Assembly (NCBI GenBank): GCA_963575745.1
Contig: CAUYUJ010021042.1
Coordinates: 62,001-126,000, forward strand
Source of the DNA: Prorocentrum cordatum
Lineage: Eukaryota; Sar; Dinophyceae; Prorocentrales; Prorocentraceae
Length of the DNA stretch: 64,000 bases
Direction: 5' to 3'
The position numbers were made by a program, and so were the translations under genes. Positions 53,257 through 64,000 of this stretch are shown piece by piece. The notes beneath the pieces were generated by a model. It saw only the letters and a list, made by a program, of their open reading frames with translations, did no database searches and was not told the origin of the DNA. Position 1 is the stretch's first letter. Each line of letters opens with the position of its first letter.

Positions 53257-54305
53257 CTAGAAATCCTCCTCCTCCTCCTCCTCCTCAATCTCCTGCGCCG
53301 CCAGCATCTGGGCGTTGAGGGCGTTGTGGATGACGGCCATCTGCGCCGTGAGCTGCTGCTGCTGCTCCGCGAGGTCGAAGGTGGTGGCTTGCAGCGCTGC
53401 CGAGTGGGCTGCTGCCGCAGCAGATGGCGCTGTAGTGGCGGCGGCTGGGTCGATGTCATGCTTCTCGATCTCCATGGCTGCCTCCTTCTCCTCGAGCTCC
53501 TGCTTCTCCGGGTTGGTGAGATGCTCCAGCAGCTCCTCGGCCTTCTGGGCGTCTTCCATGAAGCACTTCGAGCGTGTCGTGGCGGCGCGCAACTTGTCCG
53601 TCAGATCCTTCTCATCACGCCGTGCGTCTGAAAGTCTTTTCGTGATGCTGTCAAGGTAGGTCTTCTGCTGGTCCACGCGCGACTTGGCGTCGCAAGCGAA
53701 CATGACCCCTGGTACAGGATCACCGAGTAATCCTCCTCGAGCGATCGAACGACAGTGCCTTTTTGGCCCATCTCGGAGGCGGATGCGATCTGCTTCTAAA
53801 GCGCGTCTAGCGACCCCATGAGCTGCGAGCGGTGCGCCTTGAGCTCCTCGGCCGAAACAGGCGGCGGGAGCCATAGCCTGTGACCTTGAGCATGGGCAGG
53901 GTCTGCAGGACGCGGGAGTGATGGTTGCGGCAGCGGTGGAGCCGCATCCCTCGACGTCGGGGCTGCGTTCTGTGCTCGCGGTGGCTGCGCGGGCTGCTGG
54001 CCCCACGACCACGACTGCCGAGCCCACGATTGCCACGGAGCGGTGCCCACTGACCATGGGGCTGGCTTCGCCCTTGGTCTCGAGCGGCGACGGCGAGCGG
54101 TCTGCCATCCGGCGTCGATATCGTCGTCATCGGGGTGGAGGCTGTTGTCCTGCTGTGAAGCAAACGCCTGCGAGCAGAACCTGTACACCGTCGAGCTGTA
54201 GATGTTCTGGCGCGGGCACGTGCTTCGTTCCCAGAAATTAAGGGGTAGCTGACCACCTCGGCGAGCACCTGGGCCAGCTCCTTGGCGATCAGCAGCGTGA
54301 GACAT
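53257..54305 (-). pseudogene. LINE ORF1-like coiled-coil protein, frameshifted
   Basis: On the minus strand two frames carry protein-like sequence. The first (54305 down to 53796, 169 codons) has DDDIDAGWQTARRRRSRPR and ends WLPPPVSAEELKAHRSQLM. The second (to 53257) has VDQQKTYLDSITKRLSDARR, KDLTDKLRAATTRSKCFMED, AQKAEELLEHLTNPEKQELE and a Gln-rich end with a poly-Glu tail. Heptad-like Leu/Ala spacing indicates a long coiled coil. The W-Q-T basic motif followed by a coiled coil is what I associate with ORF1 of dinoflagellate LINEs, which binds element RNA. A host coiled-coil protein cannot be excluded. A frameshift or lost segment lies near 53700-53820. Confidence 0.5.
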
Positions 54306-54660
54306 GCCACTGTGGTGATCCGCGAGCAGCTCAGTAGCAGCAGCGACTCGAAGGAGCGTCCTCGCCCTGCTGCGGGCGGCACGCTCCCTGCGGTGCCAAA
54401 AGCTGGCTCCACCCGGTCGGCTCGCCTGGGAGCCGCGATGTATGTCACGGGCGGCCCGTTGCCCGCGACTCGAGGGGCGAGCGCGAGACGGGTCGGCCCG
54501 CGCGGCGGCTGTCCCGGCCTGGGCTCGTCACTGCCAGGCAGCGGCGCCCGAAGCCCGAGCCGGGATGGCGGCTGACGAGCAGACAGGAGGAGGGAGGAGG
54601 ACGAGGAGGAGGATCGAGCAGTGGCGAAGCGTCCCGGCTCGCCTATAGCCCCACCAAACA
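54306..54660. other. Intergenic, no gene recognised
   Basis: GC-rich. May be the 5' part of the LINE-like unit on the minus strand, but no motif is visible. Confidence 0.3.
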
Positions 54661-54799
54661 ATGTTCTAAGAACCTGCTGTGGTTCCCACGGAATGTTCTC
54701 AGAACATTTCTGGACGGGACTGTCTTGTTTTAACACGTCGGGTTCATGTTCTAAGAACATTGTTTTTGTTCTTAGAACATTTTTGGGTTCTAAGAACAT
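54661..54799. repeat. Five copies of an ATGTTCTNAGAACAT palindrome
   Basis: Perfect 15-bp palindromes at 54693-54707 and 54746-54760. Shortened copies at 54661-54673, 54768-54780 and 54787-54799. Spacings are irregular (7-38 bp). The sequence between copies is not repeated. Confidence 0.85.
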
Positions 54800-55179
54800 T
54801 TCGTGGTATGACTATAATAATGCCGGGACGGTCGGTCCCTGCTCAAGAGGAGGAGGAACCACCACAGGAACAGGTGAGGCGACGACGACGACGGACCGAC
54901 CGACGACGAAGATCGGCGACGACGATCGGAGGAGATCGCAGACCACTATCCCACCACCCTTGCCTCGTTTTCTCCTTTTGGTGCCTCCTGGGAGGCCGTT
55001 GTCGCCACCGCTGGATTCTCGTTGAAATTCGGGCCATGACGCATCCCGGGAGTGGTCCGGGGATGATGGAGTAGCGGTATTGGTACCTTTTCTGTTTCCC
55101 CGGACCACGAAGACGACGATCGACGAGGAGGAGGGCCGCCGCCGCCGTCGCATTGGCGATGCACGCGCAAAGTACAACC
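54800..55179. other. Intergenic with GAC/CGA simple sequence
   Basis: GACGACGACGGACCGACCG at 54881-54900 and a second (GAC/GAGGAG) patch at 55108-55136. No gene. Confidence 0.35.
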
Positions 55180-55700
55180 GGATGAGTTTAAACCGGTCAA
55201 TATAAAACCGGATGAATTCAAACCGGACCAATTAAAATTTGATGAATTCAAATTGCACGAAATAAAACCGGACGAGTTTGAACCGGACAAATTAACACCG
55301 GATGATTCCAAACGGACGATTTGAAACCGCATGAATTTAGATCGGACGAATTACAACCGGATGATTTTTAACGGACGGTTTCAAATTTGATGAATTTATA
55401 CCGGACAAAGTTAAGCCGGACGAATTTAAATTTGATAAGCCAGACGAGGCCCCATTGGGCGAGATTGTAGGTTGACCAAATCTACAGCGGGAGCGAAATA
55501 GAGGCGCATCCAAACTGGATGAATTTACACCAGACGAATGAAAACCGCATGAATTTTAACCAGGGGAAATACAACCAGATGAATTTTAAACCTGGGCGAT
55601 TTACAACCGGATGAAATTAAACTGATCAAATAAAACACATGGAATTACATTTAAGAGATTAAACGGATTAAACAAGACGGATGATATTACATTATGACGA
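55180..55700. repeat. AAACCGGATGAATTTAAAC minisatellite
   Basis: About 20 diverged units of 17-20 bp (AACCGGATGAATTTA / AACCGGACGAATTAA). The A/T-rich composition stands out from the GC-rich neighbourhood. Confidence 0.85.
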
Positions 55701-55727
55701 AACAAAGGTGAATCACCCTGGCTTGGG

Positions 55728-55810
55728 CGCAGGATTTTGCAGGATCTTGCAAGATCTTGCAGGATCTTGCGAAGCCTGACTGACCCTGGTCTGAATTGAC
55801 CCGGGTCAGT
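55728..55810. repeat. TTGCAGGATCTTGCA palindromic unit
   Basis: Four diverged GCAGGATCTTGC palindromes followed by TGACCCGGGTCA, as in 29518-29700. Confidence 0.75.
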
Positions 55811-57140
55811 CGATGCCCGACGACATCGAGGAAACACGCCCGGATTGAACAAATCATAATGTCGGAAGTCTGATGCCGCGGACAAAGGCGGCGGCCGCGG
55901 CAGCGCCGACGGCGACGCCGACGAAGCCGATGGCGTCGACGACCACATTGATGACGACCCCATACATTCGACGTTTTGTGTTTGCGACACGGCGCCACCA
56001 GAAATCCCGACTCTTTCCGCAGGGTCGGTTTTTCCATCCCGAGACGACCCAGACGCCCGAGGCCTGGCGAGGGCCCCCAGAGGCCGAAAACGGCTGGTCA
56101 GGAAGGGAAGAACACACAGACACAATTAAGCGTCGATTCCCAAGAAAACATGGGAAAACATGGGACGTTGTGGGAAGACGGAAAGCTACAAGATATATGA
56201 AAATATTTGGAATCCTGGGATTTGTGTATACTTCTTGGCGTGTCCCAGGGCCCCTCTATCTGGGGACGACGCCGCCGACGACGGAACTCAGCCGAGGCCG
56301 CGCCCGGCGCCGCCCGGCTGCCAGACGCGGCGGCCGCGGCCGACCAGATGCGCCGGGCGCTCACCGCGCAGCTGCGGCAGACGCCGCGCCCGTAGGGGCG
56401 GCCTCGCTCGCGGTTTCGGCCCGGCCCCCGTCGGCGGGCGCGCGCCCTTCTGAGGGCCCGCTTCGGCCTCGAGAGTCCCGCCGGCGAGCCCGGCTCGCCG
56501 GCGGAGGCGCCTTCTCTCGGACGGGGGGCCGTCCCAGCGGCGGGCGCCTTCTCTGCCGGGTTGGGCACGTCCGCGCGAGCGCGCGCCCGCCGACGGGAGC
56601 CAGGCACGGTCGCGTCAGCGCGGCTTCGGCGGCACGGCCAGGATTCAGAGGAGGGCGAGTGGAAGCAATGGCAGTGAGCCTCCTGAGGACCCCCTCGTCG
56701 CCACGGTGGGACGCAGCTGGGGACATCGGTCCAGCTCCCCGAGCTGCGCCCAGCCATGGCGACGAGGGGTCCCCGGAAGGCGTGCGTTTGGACCCCGGGA
56801 GCGCCAGCTTGCATGAGGAGGGGGCTAGAGGAACAACCACAGAGTGACCTAAGGATCATCGAGCCCCTCACGTACCCAAACTGTTCCTTATGTCGGCGTC
56901 TTGACTATAGGACGCCCCTCCGCCTCCTTAGAAGGCCTCCTCCAGCATGCGTCCGCGGGGCCGCTTCCGCATGGCAGTCGTGACCACTCGCGGCCAGCCG
57001 GCTGGCCAGCCAGGCCTCGGCACCTCGCGCGCGGCCTCGTCGGCGGTGGCAGCAGGCGGCGGCAGCAGGCGACGGCGGCGGCCACGGCTGAGGCTCGGCG
57101 AAAGCATTGGAGTCTCCCTCATCAAGAGCCCCTGTCCAGG
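55811..57140. other. Intergenic, no gene recognised
   Basis: GCC/GAC-rich. The largest plus ORF (55873-56847) is Arg/Pro/Ala-rich without domains. Part of it (55850-55935) resembles 34105-34170 (AAATCATNATGTCGGANGTC). Confidence 0.35.
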
Positions 57141-57281
57141 CCAGCCACAACTGGGGGAGCTGTGGTCCTTACCCCCCTGGGGGACCCATCGATTTCGACA
57201 CCCCTCTCTGAGAGATCGTCGAGGCGATGGGTTCCCCCAGGGGGGTAAGGACCACAGCTCCCCCAGTTAATTATGGCTGGT
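57141..57281. mobile_element. 141-bp inverted repeat (fold-back element)
   Basis: Arms 57151-57191 and 57225-57267 are reverse complements over 41 bp, except for one extra T in the right arm. The loop is 33 nt. Weaker pairing extends outward (CCAGCCACAACTGG at the left, CCAGTTAATTATGGCTGG at the right). Non-coding. Confidence 0.85.
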
Positions 57282-58060
57282 CGGCTGTCCCTCATTCCAA
57301 GCATGCCGCCGCCGCAGTGGCGACCTTCGGCGGCGGCGGGTTCGGCGGCGGTCGCAGCGGCGGTGTCTGCGGCTCTCCCGAGCAAGCGGCGCGGCGGGGC
57401 AATCTCGAGGACGCGTCTGGGTCGCGTCCTGCGCTAAAGGGGGGGGGGGACAGGCTCAGGGGGCAACGCATCGACCCCCAATCGCCCACTGATTGCGGAC
57501 AGGGGCCGGATGGCCCGCCCCGCCCAGGAGCGTTGGGTATCGTTATGGGGGGGCGCCAATCGCCGATGTATCGGCGATGTGTATCCGATCACAAGTCAAG
57601 TTCCCCCCTTTGGTCAGGCCCCCTATCGTTCCCCCTCCTTCGAGCAGCCCACGTCTTTTGAACAGCTTATCGTCGGGTTAAAGTATTGAAGAAAATAATG
57701 TTGCATGTTAGCCAGCGTGGCCCCAATTGCAATTTCTTGCAACCTATGCGGTGCAATCTAGGTGGTGCGGTTCACCTGTCCGAACTTGGAGTTGTCGACT
57801 CTACTGCTCGCGCAATCATCCCACCCACCCACCCGCTATTTGGTTTGCAAAACCCATGCGGAAGCGATTGCGATGAGTGCTTGGCGTTGGCTGGTGCATC
57901 TCTGCGGCCGCACTGACGCGAGCATGCTCGCGCGCGCAGCGGCCAGCTAGATTGGCGCGCGCGAGCGCGGTGGCGGTGACCGCTCGGCACATTCCAGCGG
58001 GCACTTCAGCGCGAGTCGGCGATTTTGGCGGGCGCGGTATCATGGCAACATCGACAACGG
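57282..58060. other. Intergenic, no gene recognised
   Basis: A palindrome-like ATCGCCGATGTATCGGCGAT at 57551-57570 has a close relative at 33401-33420. No gene. Confidence 0.35.
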
Positions 58061-58065
58061 TAGAC

Positions 58066-58067
58066 AC

Positions 58068-58109
<42 letters not shown>

Positions 58110-58110
58110 A
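58066..58110. repeat. (GAT)n microsatellite
   Basis: About 14 GAT units. Confidence 0.97.
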
Positions 58111-58860
58111 GTAGTAGCGATGCTGGTAACGATTTTGACAGCGACGACGTGGCAGCCAGTGACGACGACGATGCTGATAACGCCGACGACGATGACGGCG
58201 TCTTCGCGTCGGTGATGAAGGTTCTGGAAAGACTTCGACATGCGCGCGGCAGACGCGCGAGAGCTTTGACGCGGATCGTGCCCCTCGAGGGCGTTCGAAC
58301 GAATTCGACGTGCGCGCGAAGCCTGCTTGGTAGAATTGTATGAGAATGTTGAAAGACCCGGGGTCTCGTAAAGAATTCGCAAGAGCGCGCGCAAGTTTGT
58401 TTTGAAAACCCGTGTTGCAATACCCTATGATTTCACGTGTTTTTTGGACCGCCGATGTTGAAACTTCTACGAGACCAAGGATTTCGGCATGTGCGCGCGA
58501 CGACGCGCGAGTGCGCACTTCGTCCTATTTCTTGTGACTGATGTTTGAACAATTGTATATTTGTATAAAAGAGTGCGCGAACATAGTTTCTTTTGCAGTG
58601 GATGGCGGGGGGGGGGGGGGGGCGATATTGGCCTGGCTGGGATGGTACGGGGTCATATTTAGGATGGACGATGGGCAGTACCAAATGTTAATTTGCAATG
58701 CGAAAATGGGTGCCGATAATCCTGGGAGGGGAGGGGTCGAGTTTTTTCTTTTCGGACAAGAGAGTCCACGTCGTGCATTCTAGGTGGTGCAATTGATGTC
58801 GCGCGATCCGCGTGGCGCAAAACAGTGCGATGCAAAGTAATGCAACGCAACGAATAGCAA
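58111..58860. other. Intergenic, no gene recognised
   Basis: A/T-richer than its surroundings. Contains a G17 run at 58606-58622. Confidence 0.35.
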
Positions 58861-58865
58861 GACAG

Positions 58866-59205
58866 GGACGGGCGACGACGAGCCGGCCGGACCGCCACTG
58901 GAGCCCAGCGGCGACGGGCGGCGACGAGCCGGCCGGACCGCCATTGGGGCCAGCGGCGACGACGGCGCCGGGCGGCGACGAGCCAGCCAGACCGCCACTG
59001 GGGCCCAGTTATTACAGAGCATGAGGAAGAGCCTGTAAGTGCAAGCGCTGTTCGGGGAAGACCGCCGTTGAGTGCAAGTGCTGTCTGGGAGAGAGGGAAG
59101 AGTGATGGAGGAAAGGGGAAGGAGGAGGATGTAGGAGGGGGGGAAGCGGGAGTAGAAGGCGACGGGCGGCGGCGAGCCGGCCAGTCCGCCACTGGGGCCC
59201 GGTTA
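58866..59205. repeat. GGCGACGAGCCGGCCGGACC minisatellite
   Basis: Three units of about 46 bp (58873-59010) and one more at 59158-59203, each with a GGCGACGAGCCGGCC core and CCGCCACTGGGGCCC. Between them is a smaller repeat with GTGCAAGNGCTGTNNGGG. Confidence 0.75.
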
Positions 59206-60490
59206 CCTTGGAGCGCAAGTAAGAGCCCCGAAGTGCTAGCACCTTTTATGAGGAAAAAGCGAACACTGGCAGAGATCCGTGGGGATTCTATGGATCGCTG
59301 GCGTCGTTTTCGGCGCCTCCCTTGGCGCGATCCGCTGGCCAGGGAGGGAGGTCCAGCGCCGAGCCAAGAATTCTGCGCGGCCCCCGGAAGTTTACATTTA
59401 CGCTTGCGTGTCTTCTGCTTCAGTAGGTTGAGACTTCTCATGGTGCAACCTCGGGTCGAGGCCTCGCAGCGCGAGTGTTTACGATTCGTTGCGTCGCCAA
59501 TGCTTCGGTCGAATTCGGACCCCACGAGCTGCAAAGAAGCAAATGCTGCTGGGGCCGTCTTTGGGTTTTTTTGCGACCGTCCTTGGGCTTTCCGTGGCCT
59601 TTTCGAGATCACTTTCGGCCGAAAATCTTTCGAATCAGAAATCATACCCAAAAATGATGGCGTGATTGGCGATGTTGCTTGCTAGAGCCTTACTGGAGGG
59701 CCCGTTGGACTTTAATTGTTTGCTCTTGTGGCCCTTCAGGGCCTCTCGGGGACATCTCAGGGGTCTTTGAGCCACTCGAGCTGGTCTTGGGGTGCATGGC
59801 AGCCGTCTTGGGGCGGCACGGGGCCGTCCTACACTTGGCCTTGGGAGAATCACCAGGGCACAAACCGTAGCGGGATACAATGTCACATCACGTGGGTACC
59901 ATTTGAGGATACATAGCGTGGAATATGGAGCCTTGATGAGTCGTTGATTGCGGCTGAAGTTAGCCAGCCAAGAGGAGCAACGAACTTGAAAGCAAGTATG
60001 TCGGAGCGGTCGCCATTGGCAACTTGCATAAGCCTTGCCAGGTAGCAGCCGGCGTTCAAGATACGCACGGAATGCCAGTCTGGGGCGTGGTGGCGGATCC
60101 GCCGATGGAATTTGCCCAGGACGTTGCGAGTGAATGTAATGACCATTATAGGTCCGCAAGCCGAATGAGACCTCGAAACTCCGAAGACGTCACCAGACGG
60201 TCTGTCACTGGACGGTTTGGGGACTTCGGGGGCCCCAGGCGATCGATACAGTCTTGGAGGACGGCACGATTTCCAAAACTGACCGATCACCCAAAATCAC
60301 CTTTGACTCACCGAACGGCGTGGTCACCTCGCTGATTGGGATCCCCTGCCCCCCGCCCGACGAGGGCCGAGGAGGAGGGGGGCGCCACCGCTGATCGGAA
60401 GCGTGTCCGCGACCGGGAGCTTGAAAGGGGACAGGGAACAGTGGAGCACGCCGCGCTACGCTGGCCGCGCTCACGTGCGGCATAAAGCTA
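59206..60490. other. Intergenic, no gene recognised
   Basis: On the minus strand, 59883-60290 encodes 135 residues with balanced composition (ILNAGCYLARLMQVANGDRS) that could be a real but unrecognised protein or an element tail; support is weak. Confidence 0.3.
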
Positions 60491-60571
60491 CACACGCATT
60501 ATAATATAAGGAGAGGGGGCCAAGCCATTGAGTTACACGACGCGCCCCCCCCCCCCCCCCCACACGAGAGG

Positions 60572-61270
60572 TCAGATCGGGTCGAGAGCCTTACCTGACT
60601 TCGGATAGAGCCCACGAGCCGCGTATTTAATTTTTGTGGCTTGTGAGCTTCGGGTCGACGGGTGGTCTGAGCGTCCCTGACACCTGTTGCCCAGACCCCG
60701 CAAATTCCCGTTAGGCAAAATTGTGAAAGCGGAGCAGATGGAGCAGAAGAGAACACGCCCAATTTGTTCCATCTCGTGGCCGAGAGCCCCAAAACGCTCC
60801 TGCAGCACCAACGAAGTCGGAGCCTGGCCAGCATCCAACCCGGGCCCCAGGACCACCTCCGCAGCCTCCAGGGCCACAGGCACCGCCTTCGAAGTGAGGG
60901 GGATGCGATCCTCCGATCTATCCGCGAAGACAGCCGTCGCTTTCCACCGCTGGAAAGTGGAGGGCCCGCAAACTCGCCTGCTGCCCGTCTGGAGCTGGGC
61001 GAGAGAGGCGGGCGTCTTGGCATACAGATTGCACACACTACACCGCCATTCACCCAGCGCAGGAAAGTGGAACAACGCGTGCTCGGACAGAGCCAAGAGG
61101 TCCTTACTTCTCCTGCTAGGGGTCGGCCTCGCGACCGCGGGCGCAGACGGGGCCGAGAGCTCCTGGGCCAGCCCCGCGATCGCCTGCGACATTCTGGCCA
61201 GAAAGTCAAAAGTCAGCTTGGTGTCTTTAATGCACGCAGCCTGGCACTTCACAAGGGTGTCCGAGACCAC
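60572..61270 (-). pseudogene. LINE C-terminal region with paired Cys motifs
   Basis: 232 codons on the minus strand downstream of RNase H. ALFHFPALGEWRCSVCNLYA and VLFCSICSAF...GNRCQG carry C-x2-C pairs that may bind zinc and help in RNA or target recognition. A long helical N-terminal part precedes them. The spacing to RNase H fits one polyprotein after a frameshift. Confidence 0.6.
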
Positions 61271-62138
61271 ATGCGACTCTGGAGCCTAACCTAACAAAGT
61301 AATCGGCCCAAAGATGACCGAGGAAATTCATCACACTGGTCGGCGTGGCGACACTAACGACGTCGTCCCATTCACGGTGGGCGGGGGTCCACTCAAAACT
61401 TGGGGTCAGGTCGTTGTCGCCATACAAGCCGAAAATCATTATCCAAACACTCGCGTGCTTCGCGCTGCTCGCGGAAGCTCCACGTCCCACGAAGCGCCTT
61501 CACGCACAGCACCCAAATGGTCTGAAACAACATGGGCGTCCAAGGGGCCAACACGAAGCGCCTGGTAAATCGCAAACCTCTTGGCCCTGGGCACCGACTG
61601 GTGGCGCCCAGGGGGGCCGCCATAGACGGCCCGAAGGGGGGGGGCCACTAGGCCCCAACTCGACCGCCGACCAACCACACCTTCGCAGTTCGGGACTGGC
61701 ACTGGCCAGCCCCGATCCGTCGGTGTAGATGATCCTTCCCCAAGGCGCATCGGTGGCTCCCCAGGAGCAGACAGGGAGCTCGTCGGGGACGGGGCTGAGG
61801 GGGAAGGCGACCATCGGGAGCCCATAAAGAACCTCAAGGGAGCCCCAATGCAGTACACCCTCTCTAAACTCCCCTTTGTCCCTAAGCTCAGACCTGCGCT
61901 CCAGGACGTCGCTTGGAATAACTTGATCATTCCTGCCTGGGAAGTCAAGCACAGGATCACAATCGTATATCTGGTGTCCAAGAGACCCAACCACCTGTCT
62001 GTCGCAAAACGTGCGTAAGTCATTGCTGGCGTATCCCGCTTCGAACTTGCGCTGTGGAGGCCGCATCGCATGTCCCAGCAGGCATCGAAGGGCTCCTCTA
62101 CGCGCAGCGTCGCGGGCACTAAGCACCCCGATTCGCAT
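61227..62138 (-). pseudogene. LINE RNase H domain, frameshifted
   Basis: Minus-strand frame 62138-61500 contains GRIIYTDGSGLASASPELRR followed by CGWSAVELG (about 61735-61660), the RNase H first strand with its catalytic Asp. The next frame (61490-61227) has PSFEWTPAHREWDD and LWADYFVRLGSR, the C-terminal W-x-P-x-H and AD motifs. An RNase H after the RT is known in several LINE clades. One frameshift separates the halves. Confidence 0.75.
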
Positions 62139-62156
62139 CGAGCGCAGCCAGAGCTT

Positions 62157-64000
62157 TTAACCGCCCACGGCCTCGGGCAGGTGCTTCAAAATGCATATTG
62201 CTTGCCAGCGCTGGATGCCTGCCTGGAGCTCAATCCTCAAGTCGTGAGGAGAGTTGCGCAGCAGGTTGAAAGCCGCACCTTCATCTGATGTGACGACGTG
62301 CGCTGCTGCCATGGACCAGCCTATTCTCTGAGGCGAGAGGAGCACCGCGCTTACAGGTCCACGGCATGAATTCCAGGTGGGCCTGCTAAAAATCTTGTCA
62401 CGCATCTGCATCCACGCTCTCTGCAGACGTCCTAACGAACATCTGGCATCCCAAATCATGCTGGCGTGCCGCTGTATCAGAGGCACCATCGCATCGAAAA
62501 TGTGATCGTAGAACAGCTCAGCCTGCGTGGCCAGCCACGCTGTTAGGGGCCCAGAGCGTCTGGTACCTACAAGAGACCCAGCCAAAGTACGTAGCGCCTT
62601 CAAAGATGGGTCTGTGAGTCCGCTGACTCCTGCGCCGGGACCTGCTGCTGGCATCAAGCCAGTCCTCCAGAGCATATGTACCTTCCCTGGAGCACCGCGA
62701 CGCAGTGCGGCAAGCTTAGGACGGCGGCGAAATACTTTACTGAGCCTAGCACTCTCCTGGGCCCTTTGAGGTCTCCCCGAGAAGACTTCGCGGCCCAGGT
62801 TCCTCATGTGGGTGTAGCTCCGCAGTCTGATGATACGAGCGGACGACGACACCCTGGACGACGCTTTAGCTGCGGTAGCTACAAACCCACTCTTGAGAAC
62901 CTTCAAAATCAGACCGAAAGAAAAACTTGATGGCAATACCACCTCACGGCGGCTAGCAGCACATTGCACTCGCACATCCGCCTGCCAACCCACTGGAAGC
63001 TCGAGTCATCCATGAGGATTCGCGGCTGGACAGTTAAGTAGAGCCTGCGCATCTTGCAGATCACGCGGTGAAGGGGCAGATGCATCATCGCATTGGCGCG
63101 GCTGCAGCCAGCAAGTGCCCCTTGGCGCGTAACAGCGCAACGCGACACATACCCGAACGCCTGGACCAGACGAGGACACCGATACAACGAAAAGAAGCAG
63201 ACACATCACTTTCAAGGGATACGCTAGCTCGCACGCCGCGTTAAAAATCCGGGGGACTATAATGCATTCATAGCATTTATACATGTCAAGAAACACACGC
63301 ACCGAATGCTCCCCCGCCGCCGTCGCCACCTCCGCCTCCACGTTATGATCGAATGCAGCGTCCGTGGAGCTGGTGCTGGGACCGTTTCCCCAGAACGATG
63401 GGTGACGGTGGGAACGTTCCCACCCTTGCGAGACTGGCTTCCTGATCTTGCCCCACAGACGCAGCAGCGAATTAAGCAGAGCAGTGAGGCGGTGTCCGCC
63501 TGTTGGCTTACTAAGCCGAATCAAGCGTGTGTGAACGCGGTCTTCAGGCCATGAGTTCATCCTCTCACATGCCGCGAACAGGGGCGCAAGGACCTCCAGG
63601 CCGACGTCGGACACCTGGAGCAGCGCCTTCGGGTTGAACGCCGAGTGCCCCGACGCCGTTCGTGACAGGAACGACGCAGCAGCACGGCGGATGTCTGTGA
63701 CCGTGATTGAGGGTAAGCTATCCCACTTGTCAGCACCTTGAGGCATCGGGGTTGCGGCACACTCATGCATGCTCCAAATCTTGCCCCACTCCTCAATGCA
63801 ATCATCTGCGCGCTGGAAAGGCTGAGGCCTGGTATCAGCAGCTGCAAGCTCCTGCAACTCCTTGGCCCTTGAGAACCAGCGCGCAGCGCGCGCCCCATTC
63901 TTGAAAGCCTTTTCCGCCCAGTCCGACCACTCACTGCTTGATGCAGACAACAGCTCCTGGATCTTGGCACCTGCGAGGTCGATCATGGACTGGGCCACTT
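62157..64000 (-). pseudogene. LINE reverse transcriptase, frameshifted
   Basis: The frame ending at 63006 (330 codons, open to the window edge) has DSLPSITVTDIRRAAASFLS, GHSAFNPKALLQVSD, RLIRLSKPTGGHRLTALLNS (RT fingers, 'KP-x-GG-x-R' motif) and HSVRVFLDMYKCYE (motif A, catalytic Asp). The next frame (63187-62909) has QGALAGCSRANAMMHLPLH (motif B region) and ILMDDSSFQWVG (motif C; the YVDD box is MDD; about 63003-63013). The third frame (to 62157) is the thumb and connection region (WDARCSLGRLQRAWMQMRD). The catalytic residues survive, but two frameshifts separate them. Confidence 0.82.

Larger units (their letters stand above)
60495..64000 (-). mobile_element. LINE-type non-LTR retrotransposon, truncated by the window end
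   Basis: Minus-strand order from 64000 downward: reverse transcriptase, RNase H, C-terminal Cys-finger region. The frame changes several times, so the copy is degraded. The 3' end is taken near 60495, just past the last recognisable frame; no poly-A tail is visible. The rest of the element, with any endonuclease and ORF1, lies beyond 64000. Confidence 0.8.

Noticed and set aside
54661-54799. Steroid-receptor-like response elements (AGAACA half-sites)
   Set aside because: The half-sites are arranged as TTCT-N-AGAA, not as AGAACA-N3-TGTTCT, and such receptors are not known in this group.
59883-60290. 135-codon minus-strand ORF as a gene
   Set aside because: Composition is plausible, but there is no recognisable domain, and overlapping frames are equally open.

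Overview
The window looks like nuclear DNA of a dinoflagellate, and most of it is transposable elements and low-complexity repeats. Evidence: GC-rich DNA full of (GGA)n, (CCA)n and (GAC)n tracts; Ty1/copia pol genes carrying signatures I associate with dinoflagellates (EADPRHAEMII, TADGHTKGGIDR); LINE remnants with the GEASHPGP motif; and a 16-base near-match to the dinoflagellate spliced leader at 30032. I found no rRNA, tRNA, CRISPR array or clearly intact host gene. Most recognisable coding sequence is split across frames, so single ORFs are fragments.

Layout. 1-2.7 kb: large acidic ORF with a PHD-like C terminus and a probable poly-G frameshift. 3.8-4.7 kb: array of about 15 GC-rich palindromes with paired base changes. 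6.0-7.6 kb: copia RT/RNase H remnant. 7901-25090: a 17.2 kb Ty1/copia-type LTR retrotransposon with 237-bp LTRs and near-identical flanking pentamers, inserted in a TATG-type microsatellite. 25-45 kb: microsatellites, minisatellites, fold-back elements and several dispersed repeat families. 45.1-46.6 kb: 5' remnant of a LINE. 47-60 kb: more satellites and inverted repeats, plus a LINE ORF1-like coiled-coil ORF on the minus strand at 53.2-54.3 kb. 60.5-64 kb: a LINE on the minus strand (RT, RNase H, zinc-finger tail), cut by the window end.

The most unusual object is the LTR retrotransposon. In order it carries gag (split by a nested ~1.07 kb repeat insertion), a CCHC knuckle, an RNA 2'-phosphotransferase (Tpt1/KptA-like) domain, a RING-H2-like finger, a retropepsin, a methyltransferase-like domain, integrase, RT and RNase H. 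Between its LTRs it also carries about 33 copies of a 14-nt hairpin of the form GC-NN-G / GNRA / C-N'N'-GC. Their stems differ but stay paired, and they fall in all reading frames, so selection or spread acts on the nucleic acid structure rather than on a peptide. I found no such hairpins in the LTRs, in the nested insertion or, by eye, in the flanks.
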